A stretch of 64,000 bases of DNA from Tenacibaculum tangerinum (GTDB lineage Bacteria; Bacteroidota; Bacteroidia; Flavobacteriales; Flavobacteriaceae), in assembly GCF_029853675.1 (NCBI RefSeq), contig NZ_CP122539.1, positions 2,065,001-2,129,000 of the forward strand, read 5' to 3'. Below the pieces are notes generated by a model. That model was not told the origin of the DNA and made no database searches. It saw only the letters and a list, made by a program, of their open reading frames with translations. The position numbers and the translations under genes were made by a program. Position 1 is the first letter of the stretch. The number at the start of each line of letters is the position of its first letter. Below, piece by piece: positions 16,457-25,013 of the stretch.

Positions 16457-19072
16457 ATGAAATCTCAAGATATTAGAGCTAAATTTTTACATTTTTTTAA
16501 ATCAAAACAGCATACAATTGTTCCATCAGCACCTATGGTGTTAAAAAACGATCCTACCTTAATGTTTACCAACTCTGGTATGGCTCCTTTTAAAGAGTTT
16601 TTCTTGGGAAACGCTACGCCAAAAAGCAACAGAATTTCTGACAGTCAAAAGTGCTTGCGAGTTTCTGGTAAACACAACGATCTAGAAGAGGTAGGTTACG
16701 ACACATACCACCACACCATGTTTGAGATGTTGGGTAACTGGAGTTTTGGAGATTACTTTAAGAAAGAAGCGATTGCTTGGGCATGGGAATTATTGACTGA
16801 AGTATACCAAATAGATAAAGATATTTTGTATGTAACTGTTTTTGAAGGAGATGAAAAGGACGGTACAAAAATGGACCAAGAGGCATACGATATTTGGAAG
16901 CAATACATTGCTGAAGACCGTATCTTAATGGGCAATAAAAAAGATAATTTCTGGGAAATGGGCGAACAAGGCCCTTGTGGTCCGTGTTCCGAAATTCATG
17001 TAGATATTCGTTCAGCAAAAGAAAAAGCTACGATTGACGGAAAGTTGTTAATCAATGAAGATCACCCTCAAGTTGTTGAAATATGGAACTTGGTATTCAT
17101 GCAATACAACCGTAAAGCAAATGGCTCTTTGGTAGAACTTCCTGCAAAACATATTGATACCGGAATGGGTTTTGAGCGTTTATGCATGGTTTTACAAGGA
17201 GTTCAATCGAACTACGATACCGATGTATTTACCCCTTTAATTCGAGAAATCGGAACGATTACAGGAGCTAAGTATGGGAAAGATGAAAAAATCGATGTAG
17301 CCATTCGTGTTATTGCCGATCATGTTCGTGCCGTAGCTTTTGCTATTGCCGACGGACAGTTACCTAGTAACAATGGAGCAGGGTATGTGATTCGTCGAAT
17401 TTTACGTCGTGCTATTCGTTATGGATTTACGTTCTTAAACCAAAAAGAACCTTTTATTTATAAATTAACAGAAACCTTATCCCTGCAAATGGGAAAAGCG
17501 TTTCCTGAAATAAAAAAGCAAGGCACCTTAGTACATAATGTAATTAAAGAAGAAGAAGCTTCTTTTTTACGCACGCTAGACCAAGGCTTACTATTATTAG
17601 ATCAAGTTATTGAAACTACCAAAGGAACAGTGGTTTCTGGTAAACGTGCTTTTGAATTATACGACACCTATGGATTTCCGCTAGATTTAACACAGTTAAT
17701 TGCTCGTGAAAAAGGGTATGAAGTGAATGAAGACGAGTTCAATGCTGGTATGAAAGCTCAAAAAGAACGTTCTCGTGCTGCTTCTGCTAGTGAAACAGGT
17801 GATTGGGTTGTTTTACAGGAAGATGATGTTGAAGAGTTTATCGGATACGATATCTTAACTACGAACATAAAACTCACTCGTTACAGAAAGGTGACCACAA
17901 AAAAAGACGGAGACCAGTATCAATTGGTTTTTAATATGACTCCTTTTTATCCAGAAGGGGGTGGACAAGTAGGTGATGTTGGGTATTTAGAGGCTCCTAA
18001 CGGAGATATGACCTATATATTAGATACTAAAAAAGAAAACAATGTAATTATTCATTTTAGTAAAAACCTTCCTAAAAATGTAAACGACACCTTCAAAGCT
18101 GTTGTAAACAAAAAGTTTAGAGAGCTCTCAGCAAATAATCATTCTGCTACGCATTTATTGCATCAAGCGTTACGAACTGTTTTAGGAGAGCATGTAGAAC
18201 AAAAAGGTTCTTTGGTAAACCCAAAACACTTGCGTTTTGATTTTTCTCATTTTTCTAAGGTAACCCAAGACGAACTGCAAGACATAGAAGACTTTGTAAA
18301 TGCTCGTATTCGTGAGAATTTACCATTGGAAGAAAAAAGAAATATTCCGATGCAGCAAGCTATTGATGAAGGAGCTATTGCTTTGTTTGGTGAAAAATAC
18401 GGAGATAGTGTTCGTTCCATTCGCTTTGGAAAATCGATGGAGTTATGTGGAGGCACCCACGTAAAACAAACAGGAGATATATGGTATTTTAAGATAAAGT
18501 CGGAAAGTGCAATAGCTGCCGGAATTAGAAGAATAGAAGCGATTACCAATGTGGCGGTGGGCGATTATTTTGAAGATGTTGAACGTAACTTTAATACGGT
18601 AAAGCAACTCTTGAAAAATCCGAAAGATGTTAGCAAATCTATTAGTGCCCTGCAAGATGAAAATACCCAGCTTAAAAAACAGGTAGAACAACTATTAAAA
18701 GACAAGGCTAAAAACATGAAAACTGAACTTAAAAATCAGTTACAAGAAATAAATGGAGTTCAGTTTTTAGCCACAAAAGTAGATTTAGACCCGAACAGTA
18801 TTAAAAACTTATTGTTTGAATTAGGAGGTGAAATAAACAATCTTTTTGTGGTATTTGCCACTGCTCCTACGAAAGAAAAAGCCATGTTAACGTGCTATAT
18901 TTCTAAAGAGTTGGCCAATGAAAGAGGCTACGATGCGGGTAAGGTTGTTAGAGAATTAGGAAAACTCATTCACGGTGGTGGTGGTGGACAAAATTTCTTT
19001 GCCACGGCTGGCGGTAAAAATCCAGGAGGAATTCCGAAAGCATTAGACAGAGCTAAAGAATATATTGTATAA
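16457..19072 (+). CDS. alaS: Alanyl-tRNA synthetase
   Basis: A class II synthetase charging tRNA-Ala; 871 aa is the normal full length. The N-terminal catalytic core has [11 protein letters not shown] and the [11 protein letters not shown] region. The editing domain carries the zinc-site motifs HSATHLLH and CGGTHV. The C-terminal C-Ala domain ends with [15 protein letters not shown]. It is followed by a strong bidirectional terminator. Confidence 0.98.
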   Translation: MKSQDIRAKFLHFFKSKQHTIVPSAPMVLKNDPTLMFTNSGMAPFKEFFLGNATPKSNRISDSQKCLRVSGKHNDLEEVGYDTYHHTMFEMLGNWSFGDYFKKEAIAWAWELLTEVYQIDKDILYVTVFEGDEKDGTKMDQEAYDIWKQYIAEDRILMGNKKDNFWEMGEQGPCGPCSEIHVDIRSAKEKATIDGKLLINEDHPQVVEIWNLVFMQYNRKANGSLVELPAKHIDTGMGFERLCMVLQGVQSNYDTDVFTPLIREIGTITGAKYGKDEKIDVAIRVIADHVRAVAFAIADGQLPSNNGAGYVIRRILRRAIRYGFTFLNQKEPFIYKLTETLSLQMGKAFPEIKKQGTLVHNVIKEEEASFLRTLDQGLLLLDQVIETTKGTVVSGKRAFELYDTYGFPLDLTQLIAREKGYEVNEDEFNAGMKAQKERSRAASASETGDWVVLQEDDVEEFIGYDILTTNIKLTRYRKVTTKKDGDQYQLVFNMTPFYPEGGGQVGDVGYLEAPNGDMTYILDTKKENNVIIHFSKNLPKNVNDTFKAVVNKKFRELSANNHSATHLLHQALRTVLGEHVEQKGSLVNPKHLRFDFSHFSKVTQDELQDIEDFVNARIRENLPLEEKRNIPMQQAIDEGAIALFGEKYGDSVRSIRFGKSMELCGGTHVKQTGDIWYFKIKSESAIAAGIRRIEAITNVAVGDYFEDVERNFNTVKQLLKNPKDVSKSISALQDENTQLKKQVEQLLKDKAKNMKTELKNQLQEINGVQFLATKVDLDPNSIKNLLFELGGEINNLFVVFATAPTKEKAMLTCYISKELANERGYDAGKVVRELGKLIHGGGGGQNFFATAGGKNPGGIPKALDRAKEYIV

Positions 19073-19075
19073 TAC

Positions 19076-19108
19076 AAAAAAGGTTCAGAAAATTCTGAAC
19101 CTTTTTTT
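19076..19108. terminator. Bidirectional terminator between alaS and the photolyase island
   Basis: Six A, the stem GGTTCAGAA / TTCTGAACC with a 2-nt AA loop core, and seven T. It works in both directions, and the stop codon of the convergent photolyase gene (19107) lies inside its T-run. Confidence 0.9.
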
Positions 19109-20393
19109 ATTGCAATGCTTTTTTATACGTTTCTATCGCTCGTTCTCTAGCGAACTTATGTACTACCATGGGTTGCGGATAGGTTAGTTCCTCAAAATCA
19201 TGCACCCACTTTTTTACATACTGTAAGTCTTTATCAAACTTTTTAAGTTGCGATTCGGGGTTGAATACTCTAAAGTACGGAGCGGCATCGCAACCCGTAC
19301 CTGCTGCCCATTGCCAATTTCCGTTGTTTGCCGACAAATCGTAATCTAATAGCTTTTCTGCAAAATAGGCCTCTCCCCAACGCCAATCAATGAGTAAATG
19401 CTTACATAAAAAGCCTGCGGTTATCATTCGTACCCTGTTGTGCATATACCCTGTTTCATTCAATTCACGCATCCCAGCATCTACCATCGGGTAGCCTGTT
19501 TTTCCTTCACACCAAAGTTTAAATTCTTCTTCGTTATTCCTCCAAGGTACTGCGTCGTATTTTTCCCGAAAATTCTTAGTAACTACCTTTGGAAAATGGT
19601 ATAGAATCTGCATAAAAAACTCACGCCAAATTAACTCACTTAAAAAAGTAGCATTTGTTTTACATGCAAACCGAACCATTTTACGAATACTTACCAAACC
19701 AAAACGCAAATAGGGCGATAAATAAGAAGTACTGTCTCTTGACGGAAAATCTCGTAACTTTTCATACGAATCCAATTCTTTTAAATTGTATGGTTTTACT
19801 TCAATTGTACTTTTGGTGAATCCGATTTCCTGAAGCGAAGGAAAACTAGTGATCAATTCGTAAAAACCATCAAAATCTATTTTGTATTCTTGGGCATGTA
19901 CCTCTTCAGAAAAATGTTTCAACCACTTGTTCTTATAGGGAGTATACACAGTATAAGGAGTTCCGTCGTCTTTTACTATTTCTTTCTCTTCAAAAATTAC
20001 TTGATCTTTAAAAAGCTGTAGTGTAATGTTTTTTGACGCTAGATATTCTTGAACTTGCTGATCTCTTTGTATCGCATAGGGTTCATAATCTTTGTTAGTA
20101 TAAACGGAATCGACCGGATATTCATTTATAAGTTCTTCCCAAGCTTCTATAGGGGTTCCTTTCTTAATTACTAAGGAAGATGCATATTCTTTAAGCCTTT
20201 CATTAATCTCATTGAGCGTTTGATAAATAAAGGAAACACGCGCATCATTTTTAGGTAATTTTTCTAAAATTTCTTCATCAAAAATAAATACGGGAAGGAC
20301 TTTTTTTCCTGATTGTAATGCTTCGAACAACCCCTTATTATCTTCTAATCGTAAATCTCTTCGGAACCAAAAAACAGCTAGCTTATTTTCCAT
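19107..20393 (-). CDS. Deoxyribodipyrimidine photolyase, CPD class I type, 428 aa
   Basis: A light-driven repair enzyme for cyclobutane pyrimidine dimers, with FAD as catalyst. The N-terminal antenna (Rossmann) domain has VFWFRRDLRLEDN. The FAD domain has YLSPYLRFGLVS, WREFFMQI, GYMHNRVRM and the class I signature NNGNWQWAAGTGCDAAPYFR followed by FNP. The length is slightly below the usual 450-470. It overlaps the upstream SRPBCC gene by 11 nt and is the last gene of the minus-strand light island. Confidence 0.93.
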   Translation of the reverse strand: MENKLAVFWFRRDLRLEDNKGLFEALQSGKKVLPVFIFDEEILEKLPKNDARVSFIYQTLNEINERLKEYASSLVIKKGTPIEAWEELINEYPVDSVYTNKDYEPYAIQRDQQVQEYLASKNITLQLFKDQVIFEEKEIVKDDGTPYTVYTPYKNKWLKHFSEEVHAQEYKIDFDGFYELITSFPSLQEIGFTKSTIEVKPYNLKELDSYEKLRDFPSRDSTSYLSPYLRFGLVSIRKMVRFACKTNATFLSELIWREFFMQILYHFPKVVTKNFREKYDAVPWRNNEEEFKLWCEGKTGYPMVDAGMRELNETGYMHNRVRMITAGFLCKHLLIDWRWGEAYFAEKLLDYDLSANNGNWQWAAGTGCDAAPYFRVFNPESQLKKFDKDLQYVKKWVHDFEELTYPQPMVVHKFARERAIETYKKALQ

Positions 20394-20868
20394 TGAATAA
20401 GTTTTCTAGTGTTGTATAACGGTGTTCAAAAATTCCTTTTAATTGTTTTTTTATAAAGATTGCTTGTGCGATGTGTCCTAAAAAGCCTAGCGGAATTTTA
20501 TATGATATTTTATCTTTCATCAACGTTTTTCCGTCTGGTAATTCTTCAAACCAATGTTCGTGATGCCACATACTGTAAGGTCCGAATCGTTGTTCATCTA
20601 TAAAAAAGGCTTTATCTTCTACTTGCGTTATTTCTGTTACCCAACTAGACTTAATACCTGGTAAAATGCCAACCTTGTAGGTAATTATTTGACCTGCATA
20701 CGCTTTTTTATCTACTGCTGAAGTTATTTGAAACCCCATGTGACTAGGCGTAATTTTTTGCAAATTTTCAGGAGCACTGAAAAAATCCCAGGCTTTCTCT
20801 AAAGAAACATCTAAAACTTGTTCTGTTGCTAATGTATAAATGCCTGAATGTTTTTTAAACTGTATCAT
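20383..20868 (-). CDS. SRPBCC-fold protein, 161 aa
   Basis: It resembles the START/polyketide-cyclase-like SRPBCC superfamily of hydrophobic ligand-binding cups: a strand and helix (SLEKAWDFFSAPENLQKITPS), a central beta-sheet, and a long C-terminal helix. The ligand is unknown. Such proteins are often found next to photolyase genes in Bacteroidota and other bacteria, so a chromophore- or lipid-related role is possible but is inference. It overlaps the photolyase start. Confidence 0.8.
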   Translation of the reverse strand: MIQFKKHSGIYTLATEQVLDVSLEKAWDFFSAPENLQKITPSHMGFQITSAVDKKAYAGQIITYKVGILPGIKSSWVTEITQVEDKAFFIDEQRFGPYSMWHHEHWFEELPDGKTLMKDKISYKIPLGFLGHIAQAIFIKKQLKGIFEHRYTTLENLFNGK

Positions 20869-20880
20869 ACTATTACTATA

Positions 20881-21279
20881 CTACGTTATTTTTTTCCAAA
20901 TTTTATCAGAGTTCAACTTAAAACTTCCTATGAAATTAAAGTCGCACTCTTGAGGCGCAAGTATCGACAAGAAAAACTCTTGATTTTCTCTTTTATAAAG
21001 ATGGTACGTGTTGCCTACAATGGGTTCAAAGTTGAATTTAGCACTGTAAATAATTTCGTTGTATTGGTATTCGTTAATAAGGTTATTGTATTGCTTTTTT
21101 AGTTCTTGAAAAACTGCTGAAAACTGAGCGTTTGCTTGATGAACATGCTGCTTTTTCCAGCTTACGACATCGGTTGCTTTGATTACAGGAGCCGAAAAAC
21201 TCGTTGCATAGGGTTTTAAAAAAGCGTCATAAACACCTGACGCTTCATTAAAAACAACATTATCTGGTTTTTTAGACAT
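20881..21279 (-). CDS. DUF2452 protein, 132 aa
   Basis: It resembles DUF2452 (NVVFNEASGVYDAFLKPYAT near the N-terminus, GNTYHLYKRENQEFFLSILAP toward the C-terminus). The conserved Tyr/Trp pattern suggests a small soluble domain, and no function is known. It lies 3 nt after glutathione peroxidase and 12 nt before the SRPBCC gene, in the same operon. Confidence 0.75.
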   Translation of the reverse strand: MSKKPDNVVFNEASGVYDAFLKPYATSFSAPVIKATDVVSWKKQHVHQANAQFSAVFQELKKQYNNLINEYQYNEIIYSAKFNFEPIVGNTYHLYKRENQEFFLSILAPQECDFNFIGSFKLNSDKIWKKIT

Positions 21280-21282
21280 TGC

Positions 21283-21825
21283 TTACAGTAGTTTGGTAAT
21301 TTTCTTGCTGGAAGGTTTGGTCATCGAATAAAAAACATCGATCAGTCTTCCTTCCTCATCTACTAAATATTTTTGAAAGTTCCATTTTACTGAAGAATTT
21401 AGCTTCCCATTTTTTTCTTTTTGAGTTAGCCATTGGTACAACGGATGTTGGTTTTCACCTTTTACTTCAATTTTTTCTGTCATCGGAAATTCTACTCCGT
21501 AATTCACACTACAAAACGATTGAATTTCTTTGGTGGTTCCTGGTTCTTGTCCTCCAAACTGATTGCATGGTACACCAACAACAACTAATTTGTCTTTGTA
21601 TTTAGTGTACAGTTCTTGCAACCCTTCGTACTGCCCCGTAAATCCACATTTAGAAGCTACGTTTACGAATAGTATTTTTTTTCCTTTAAACTGACTTAAA
21701 TCTAACGACTCTCCGTTTATGCTGCTTATTTTCACATCAAATAATGATTCTTTTGGTGTTACTGTTTGTGCATTTCCTAAAAAACTAAATAATGACATGA
21801 TTAAAACTATTTTTACTGTGTTCAT
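21283..21825 (-). CDS. Glutathione peroxidase family protein, exported
   Basis: A thiol peroxidase reducing organic or hydrogen peroxides. The signal peptide is at residues 1-20. The peroxidatic residue is Cys60 (NVASKCGFTGQY), not selenocysteine. The rest of the catalytic tetrad is visible: Gln in FGGQEPG (about 93), and Trp-Asn in VKWNFQKYLV. The length of 180 aa is normal. In bacteria these usually run on thioredoxin. It fits the photo-oxidative stress theme of the operon. Confidence 0.9.
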   Translation of the reverse strand: MNTVKIVLIMSLFSFLGNAQTVTPKESLFDVKISSINGESLDLSQFKGKKILFVNVASKCGFTGQYEGLQELYTKYKDKLVVVGVPCNQFGGQEPGTTKEIQSFCSVNYGVEFPMTEKIEVKGENQHPLYQWLTQKEKNGKLNSSVKWNFQKYLVDEEGRLIDVFYSMTKPSSKKITKLL

Positions 21826-21830
21826 ACGTA

Positions 21831-22355
21831 TTATTGAATTGTTATTTTTTCTATGGCTAACGAGAACTGCTCGTCTTTTTTGTTTCCTATTAAAATGGCT
21901 ATTTCTTCTATTTTATTGGCTGAAAAATTTTCAAAATCAAGTTTACGACCTCTATAGGAAGGATAAAATTCTGCTAAGGATAATATAATTTCTTCTTTTT
22001 GATTGGTTGTTTTAAAATTTTGAACGTACCAGTAACGTTGTTCTTTACTGGATTTTAGTCGGAATTGGTATTGTTTCCCATCACCTTTGAGCTTTACTTT
22101 TATTACCCTTTTATCTTTTTCAAACGCTACCTTAACTGGCAAGCGTGTCATGGCAAAGCCACCATTGTTTTCGGTAGATACTTCTCCTGAAAAAATAGCC
22201 TTCCCTGTTTCATCTATTTTCATAGAAGAATTAGACACTCCTCCCATCACAGTATCGTTGGTAATGTTCCACTCATTTTGGTTACTCTTACCGTCGAAAA
22301 TTACAATTTCATCATTCATACCTATACAAAGAATTAATAATAGTATCCATTTCAT
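21831..22355 (-). CDS. CIA30-family exported protein, 174 aa
   Basis: A beta-sandwich resembling the complex I intermediate-associated protein 30 (CIA30) family: NEWNITNDTVMGGVSNSSM near residues 28-46, GGFAMTRLP, and a later KTTNQKEEIILSLAEFYPSYRGR stretch. A short signal peptide (MKWILLLILCIGMND) suggests export. The bacterial role is unknown; the fold resembles carbohydrate-binding modules. It lies 5 nt upstream of glutathione peroxidase. Confidence 0.8.
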   Translation of the reverse strand: MKWILLLILCIGMNDEIVIFDGKSNQNEWNITNDTVMGGVSNSSMKIDETGKAIFSGEVSTENNGGFAMTRLPVKVAFEKDKRVIKVKLKGDGKQYQFRLKSSKEQRYWYVQNFKTTNQKEEIILSLAEFYPSYRGRKLDFENFSANKIEEIAILIGNKKDEQFSLAIEKITIQ

Positions 22356-22364
22356 CTTATTTAC

Positions 22365-23045
22365 TTACAATTTTACACTTACAATACCTGCATCGATAGG
22401 AATTATTTGTCCTGTGATGGCTGCAGCATCGTCTGATAGCAGATAGCTTGCTAAACTTGCTACTTCTGCTGGTTTCAAATATTTTTTTAAAGGATGCCTA
22501 TTTTGCAAACTTTCTTGTTGTTTTTCATTTCGCAGCAATCGAGTAGCTAACGGAGTATCGGTAACTGTGGGTGCTATGGCATTGAATCGAATTTTTGTTG
22601 CATATTCGGCAGCTAACGATTTTGTAAGTCCTTCTATTGCCGACTTACTCGTAGCAATACTCGCATGAAAAGGCATTCCTAAAAAGGATGCTACGGTGCT
22701 AAATAACACTACGCTTCCGTTGTTTTTGGCCAAAGAGCTTTCATAGGCTTTTAGTGTTTTAATTGCTCCCATCACGTTGATCTCGAAATCGTTTTGAAAA
22801 TCCTCTATCTTCAATCTAGAAAAAGATTTAAGATTGATACTCCCTGGGCAATACACCAAGCCATGAATATCATCCTCTAATATTGGAAGTTCGTCTTTAA
22901 CAACATCGCATGAATAATGATTGAGATTTTTATGGCTTTCTGGTTCAGTTCTACTAATATTGATGATTTTATGCTGGTCTTTCAAAGTATCAATAATAGC
23001 TTTTCCTATACCACTACTACCACCTACTACTACGATTGTTTTCAT
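22365..23045 (-). CDS. Atypical short-chain dehydrogenase/reductase, 226 aa
   Basis: The Rossmann motif GGSSGIG (8-14) is normal, but the catalytic Y-x-x-x-K is changed. Lys134 is present, while the residue four before it is Ile130 (FHASIATSK), so the active-site Tyr is missing. The C-terminal PLATRLL and DDAAAITGQIIPIDAG motifs are typical of the family. It sits with folE and a PTPS gene, which suggests a sepiapterin-reductase-like or pterin-linked role; this is inference, and loss of Tyr argues for altered chemistry. It overlaps the next upstream gene by 4 nt. Confidence 0.85.
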   Translation of the reverse strand: MKTIVVVGGSSGIGKAIIDTLKDQHKIINISRTEPESHKNLNHYSCDVVKDELPILEDDIHGLVYCPGSINLKSFSRLKIEDFQNDFEINVMGAIKTLKAYESSLAKNNGSVVLFSTVASFLGMPFHASIATSKSAIEGLTKSLAAEYATKIRFNAIAPTVTDTPLATRLLRNEKQQESLQNRHPLKKYLKPAEVASLASYLLSDDAAAITGQIIPIDAGIVSVKL

Positions 23046-23266
23046 AACCTCCCTTTTAATCTTTTTTCTACTTTTTGTTTGATGACCGTAATACGCTTCA
23101 TAATATCCATTAATTGTTTGTCTTTATTCTTTTTGTACACTTCGTTAATAGACAACACAATTTCCTTGGCTTTACGTGAAGCTATTATTTTTTCGTTTCT
23201 GCTTTTGAATGATTTGTAGTTTCTTTCAAACTCTAAGGCTTCTTGAATTAAGTTTACGGTGCTCAT
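23042..23266 (-). CDS. Small helical protein, 74 aa, unknown
   Basis: A short, basic, all-helical protein (LIQEALEFERNYKSFKSRNEK, ending KRLKGRL). It overlaps both neighbours by 4 nt (ATGA-type junctions), so it is translated as part of the operon and is unlikely to be a chance ORF. It has no membrane segment and no recognised family. It may be an accessory factor for the folE or SDR product. Confidence 0.65.
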   Translation of the reverse strand: MSTVNLIQEALEFERNYKSFKSRNEKIIASRKAKEIVLSINEVYKKNKDKQLMDIMKRITVIKQKVEKRLKGRL

Positions 23267-23948
23267 TTTAAATAGTTTTGAAGTTCAACAATTTTCTCTG
23301 GCGTATTAAATACACCCCCATAAAAACAAGTAACTGTTGATGAAGAATCGTCTTTGATTCCTCTAGATGAAACACACAAGTGCTTGGCATCTATAATTAC
23401 AGCTACGTCTTTGGTGTTTAATATATTTTGTAAATCTCTGGCTATTTGATTGGTTAATCGCTCTTGTACTTGAGGTCTTTTTGCATAATACTGAACAATT
23501 CTGTTCAACTTTGACAATCCAATTACCTTTCCTGACGAGATATAGGCTACATGAGCTTTTCCTATAATTGGCACAAAGTGATGCTCGCAGTTAGAGTAAA
23601 ATTGAATGTCTTTTTCTACCAACATTTGATTGTATTGATACTTATTGTCAAACAAGGCAATTTGTGGCTTATTTTCTGGATTCAATCCTGAAAAAATTTC
23701 ATCGATATACATTTTCGCTACTCTTTGAGGAGTTCCTTTTAAAGAATCGTCGGTTAAATCTAAGCCCATTGTTCTCATGATTTCCTCAAATAAATAGGCT
23801 ATTTTTTCTTTTTTTCTTCATCAGAAACTAAAAACGCTTCATCGATCATGGGTGTTTCAATACCTGTACACATGTGGTTGTCTCCAATATCCTCAACTGT
23901 TAAATCATTCTTAACAGGGGTATTCAACAAAGTTTCTAGGTGTTTCAT
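23263..23948 (-). CDS. folE: GTP cyclohydrolase I, frameshifted near N-terminus
   Basis: Converts GTP to dihydroneopterin triphosphate, the entry to folate and tetrahydropterins. The main frame (from 23778) holds the zinc site YSNCEHHFVP, QERLT and HLCVSSRGI. The natural N-terminus lies in another frame: ATG at 23948, MKHLETLLNTPVKND, then ETPMIDEAF, which runs into a stop. The frames join at the run 23809-23815 (seven T on plus). One extra base gives SDEEKKEKIAYLFEEIM, the expected sequence. The zero frame reads A_AAA_AAG there, a classic slippery heptamer. The true protein would be about 228 aa. It overlaps the PTPS gene by 38 nt. Confidence 0.85.
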
Positions 23949-24327
23949 AAAGTTTTATTTTAATGTCTAAATCACGCTCTATTACTTTTCTTAAGCGGTT
24001 ATAAATTACAACAGCTATGTTTTCAACTGTTGGATTTAACTCTTTAAATTCTGAAACCTCAACATTTAAGTTTTTGTGATCTAGGGGTTCTAGTATTTCT
24101 TTTTTAATATGGTTTGATAAAATTTTCGTGTCAATTACATAACCCGTTTCTTTATGTATGGTTCCGATAATAGTGACTTCTAGTTCGTAATTATGTCCGT
24201 GAAAATTCGGATTGTTGCACTTTCCAAAAACTGCCGTATTTTTAGCTGCAGACCACGACGGATTGTGCAACCTATGCGCTGCGTTAAAATGTTCTTTTCT
24301 AGTAATGGCTACTCTTGGCTCTTTCAT
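23911..24327 (-). CDS. 6-pyruvoyl-tetrahydropterin synthase-type enzyme, 138 aa
   Basis: Acts after GTP cyclohydrolase I on dihydroneopterin triphosphate. Zinc histidines are in FNAAHRLH (His18) and HGH (His43, His45), with catalytic Cys37 in GKCNNPNFHGHNY. The C-x5-HGH spacing and surrounding residues are those of animal PTPS (BH4 pathway), whereas QueD for queuosine usually has C-x3-HGH. Together with folE and an SDR this suggests tetrahydropterin synthesis. It is commonly annotated as 6-carboxytetrahydropterin synthase. It abuts the TIGR03643-like gene, whose stop lies directly upstream of its start. Confidence 0.88.
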   Translation of the reverse strand: MKEPRVAITRKEHFNAAHRLHNPSWSAAKNTAVFGKCNNPNFHGHNYELEVTIIGTIHKETGYVIDTKILSNHIKKEILEPLDHKNLNVEVSEFKELNPTVENIAVVIYNRLRKVIERDLDIKIKLYETPRNFVEYPC

Positions 24328-24600
24328 TTATCGCTTGGCTATGTTATTATTACTAATGCTTTTTTGTCGTGTACACTTAAATCTACCTTTTACAAAATCT
24401 CTTTTTGCCTGATGCTTGGTCGCTCTACCTTGTACTCGTTTTCTCCATAATCGAAAGCTTGAAGGTTTTAACTCTCTTCGCATGAGTTGTATAACCTCTT
24501 GTTCTTTCAAGCCAAACTGGTATTCAATGGCATCGAAGGTAGTACGGTCTTCCCAAGCCATTTCGATGATTCTATCTACTACCCTATCTGTCATACGCAT
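24328..24600 (-). CDS. TIGR03643-like small protein, 90 aa
   Basis: A helix-turn-helix-like small basic protein with conserved Trp and Met: IIEMAWEDRTTFDAIEYQFG, EQEVIQLMRRELKPSSFRLW and RVQGRATKHQAKR. This matches my memory of TIGR03643, a family of about 90 aa found mostly in marine bacteria and often beside photolyase/cryptochrome genes. The function is unknown; the charge suggests nucleic-acid binding. It overlaps the upstream gene by 17 nt. Confidence 0.8.
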   Translation of the reverse strand: MRMTDRVVDRIIEMAWEDRTTFDAIEYQFGLKEQEVIQLMRRELKPSSFRLWRKRVQGRATKHQAKRDFVKGRFKCTRQKSISNNNIAKR

Positions 24601-25009
24601 ACTCTTGTTTGAACGCTATCTTTAGGTTCATCATTTTTCTTATAAACTTTTGATTCTCTCTGTAATTCTTGTCTTTTCTAAACCGTATAAAGTTGGCATC
24701 TGCATAAATGCTAAAAGACTCATTTTTATATACGACCAGCTTATAATAAGGAATTGTCCAACAAAAGCGTTGTAGTTTTTTGGTTACAAAAACAAGAATG
24801 CCTCCAGGGCGCAACTCTATATTTCCGTAATTCAAATCACTCGTGTCTGAAATTAATTCTTTAAAATTTTCACTAACCTCCTCTATAATCATTTTTCCAG
24901 AGCCTATTCCATTTAATTTTATAGACTTAAAAAAATTGAAACGGGCACCCACTATGTGGTTTATTATCAACTGATTTTCTTTATTGGTATGTGTTACATT
25001 GAATAGCAT
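24584..25009 (-). CDS. Hypothetical protein in photolyase operon, 141 aa
   Basis: I do not recognise a family. It is a soluble alpha/beta protein with a central beta-rich block (IELRPGGILVFVTKKLQRFCWTIP, then YKLVVYKNESFSIYAD) and a basic C-terminal helix. It has no signal peptide. It sits 4 nt after the 487-aa photolyase homologue and overlaps the TIGR03643-like gene, so it is tightly coupled with both. Confidence 0.7.
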   Translation of the reverse strand: MLFNVTHTNKENQLIINHIVGARFNFFKSIKLNGIGSGKMIIEEVSENFKELISDTSDLNYGNIELRPGGILVFVTKKLQRFCWTIPYYKLVVYKNESFSIYADANFIRFRKDKNYRENQKFIRKMMNLKIAFKQEYAYDR

Positions 25010-25013
25010 TTCT

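Noticed and set aside
23911..24327. QueD for queuosine synthesis as the first reading of the PTPS-type gene
   Set aside because: The C-x5-HGH spacing and the folE/SDR context fit animal-type PTPS better; not fully excluded.
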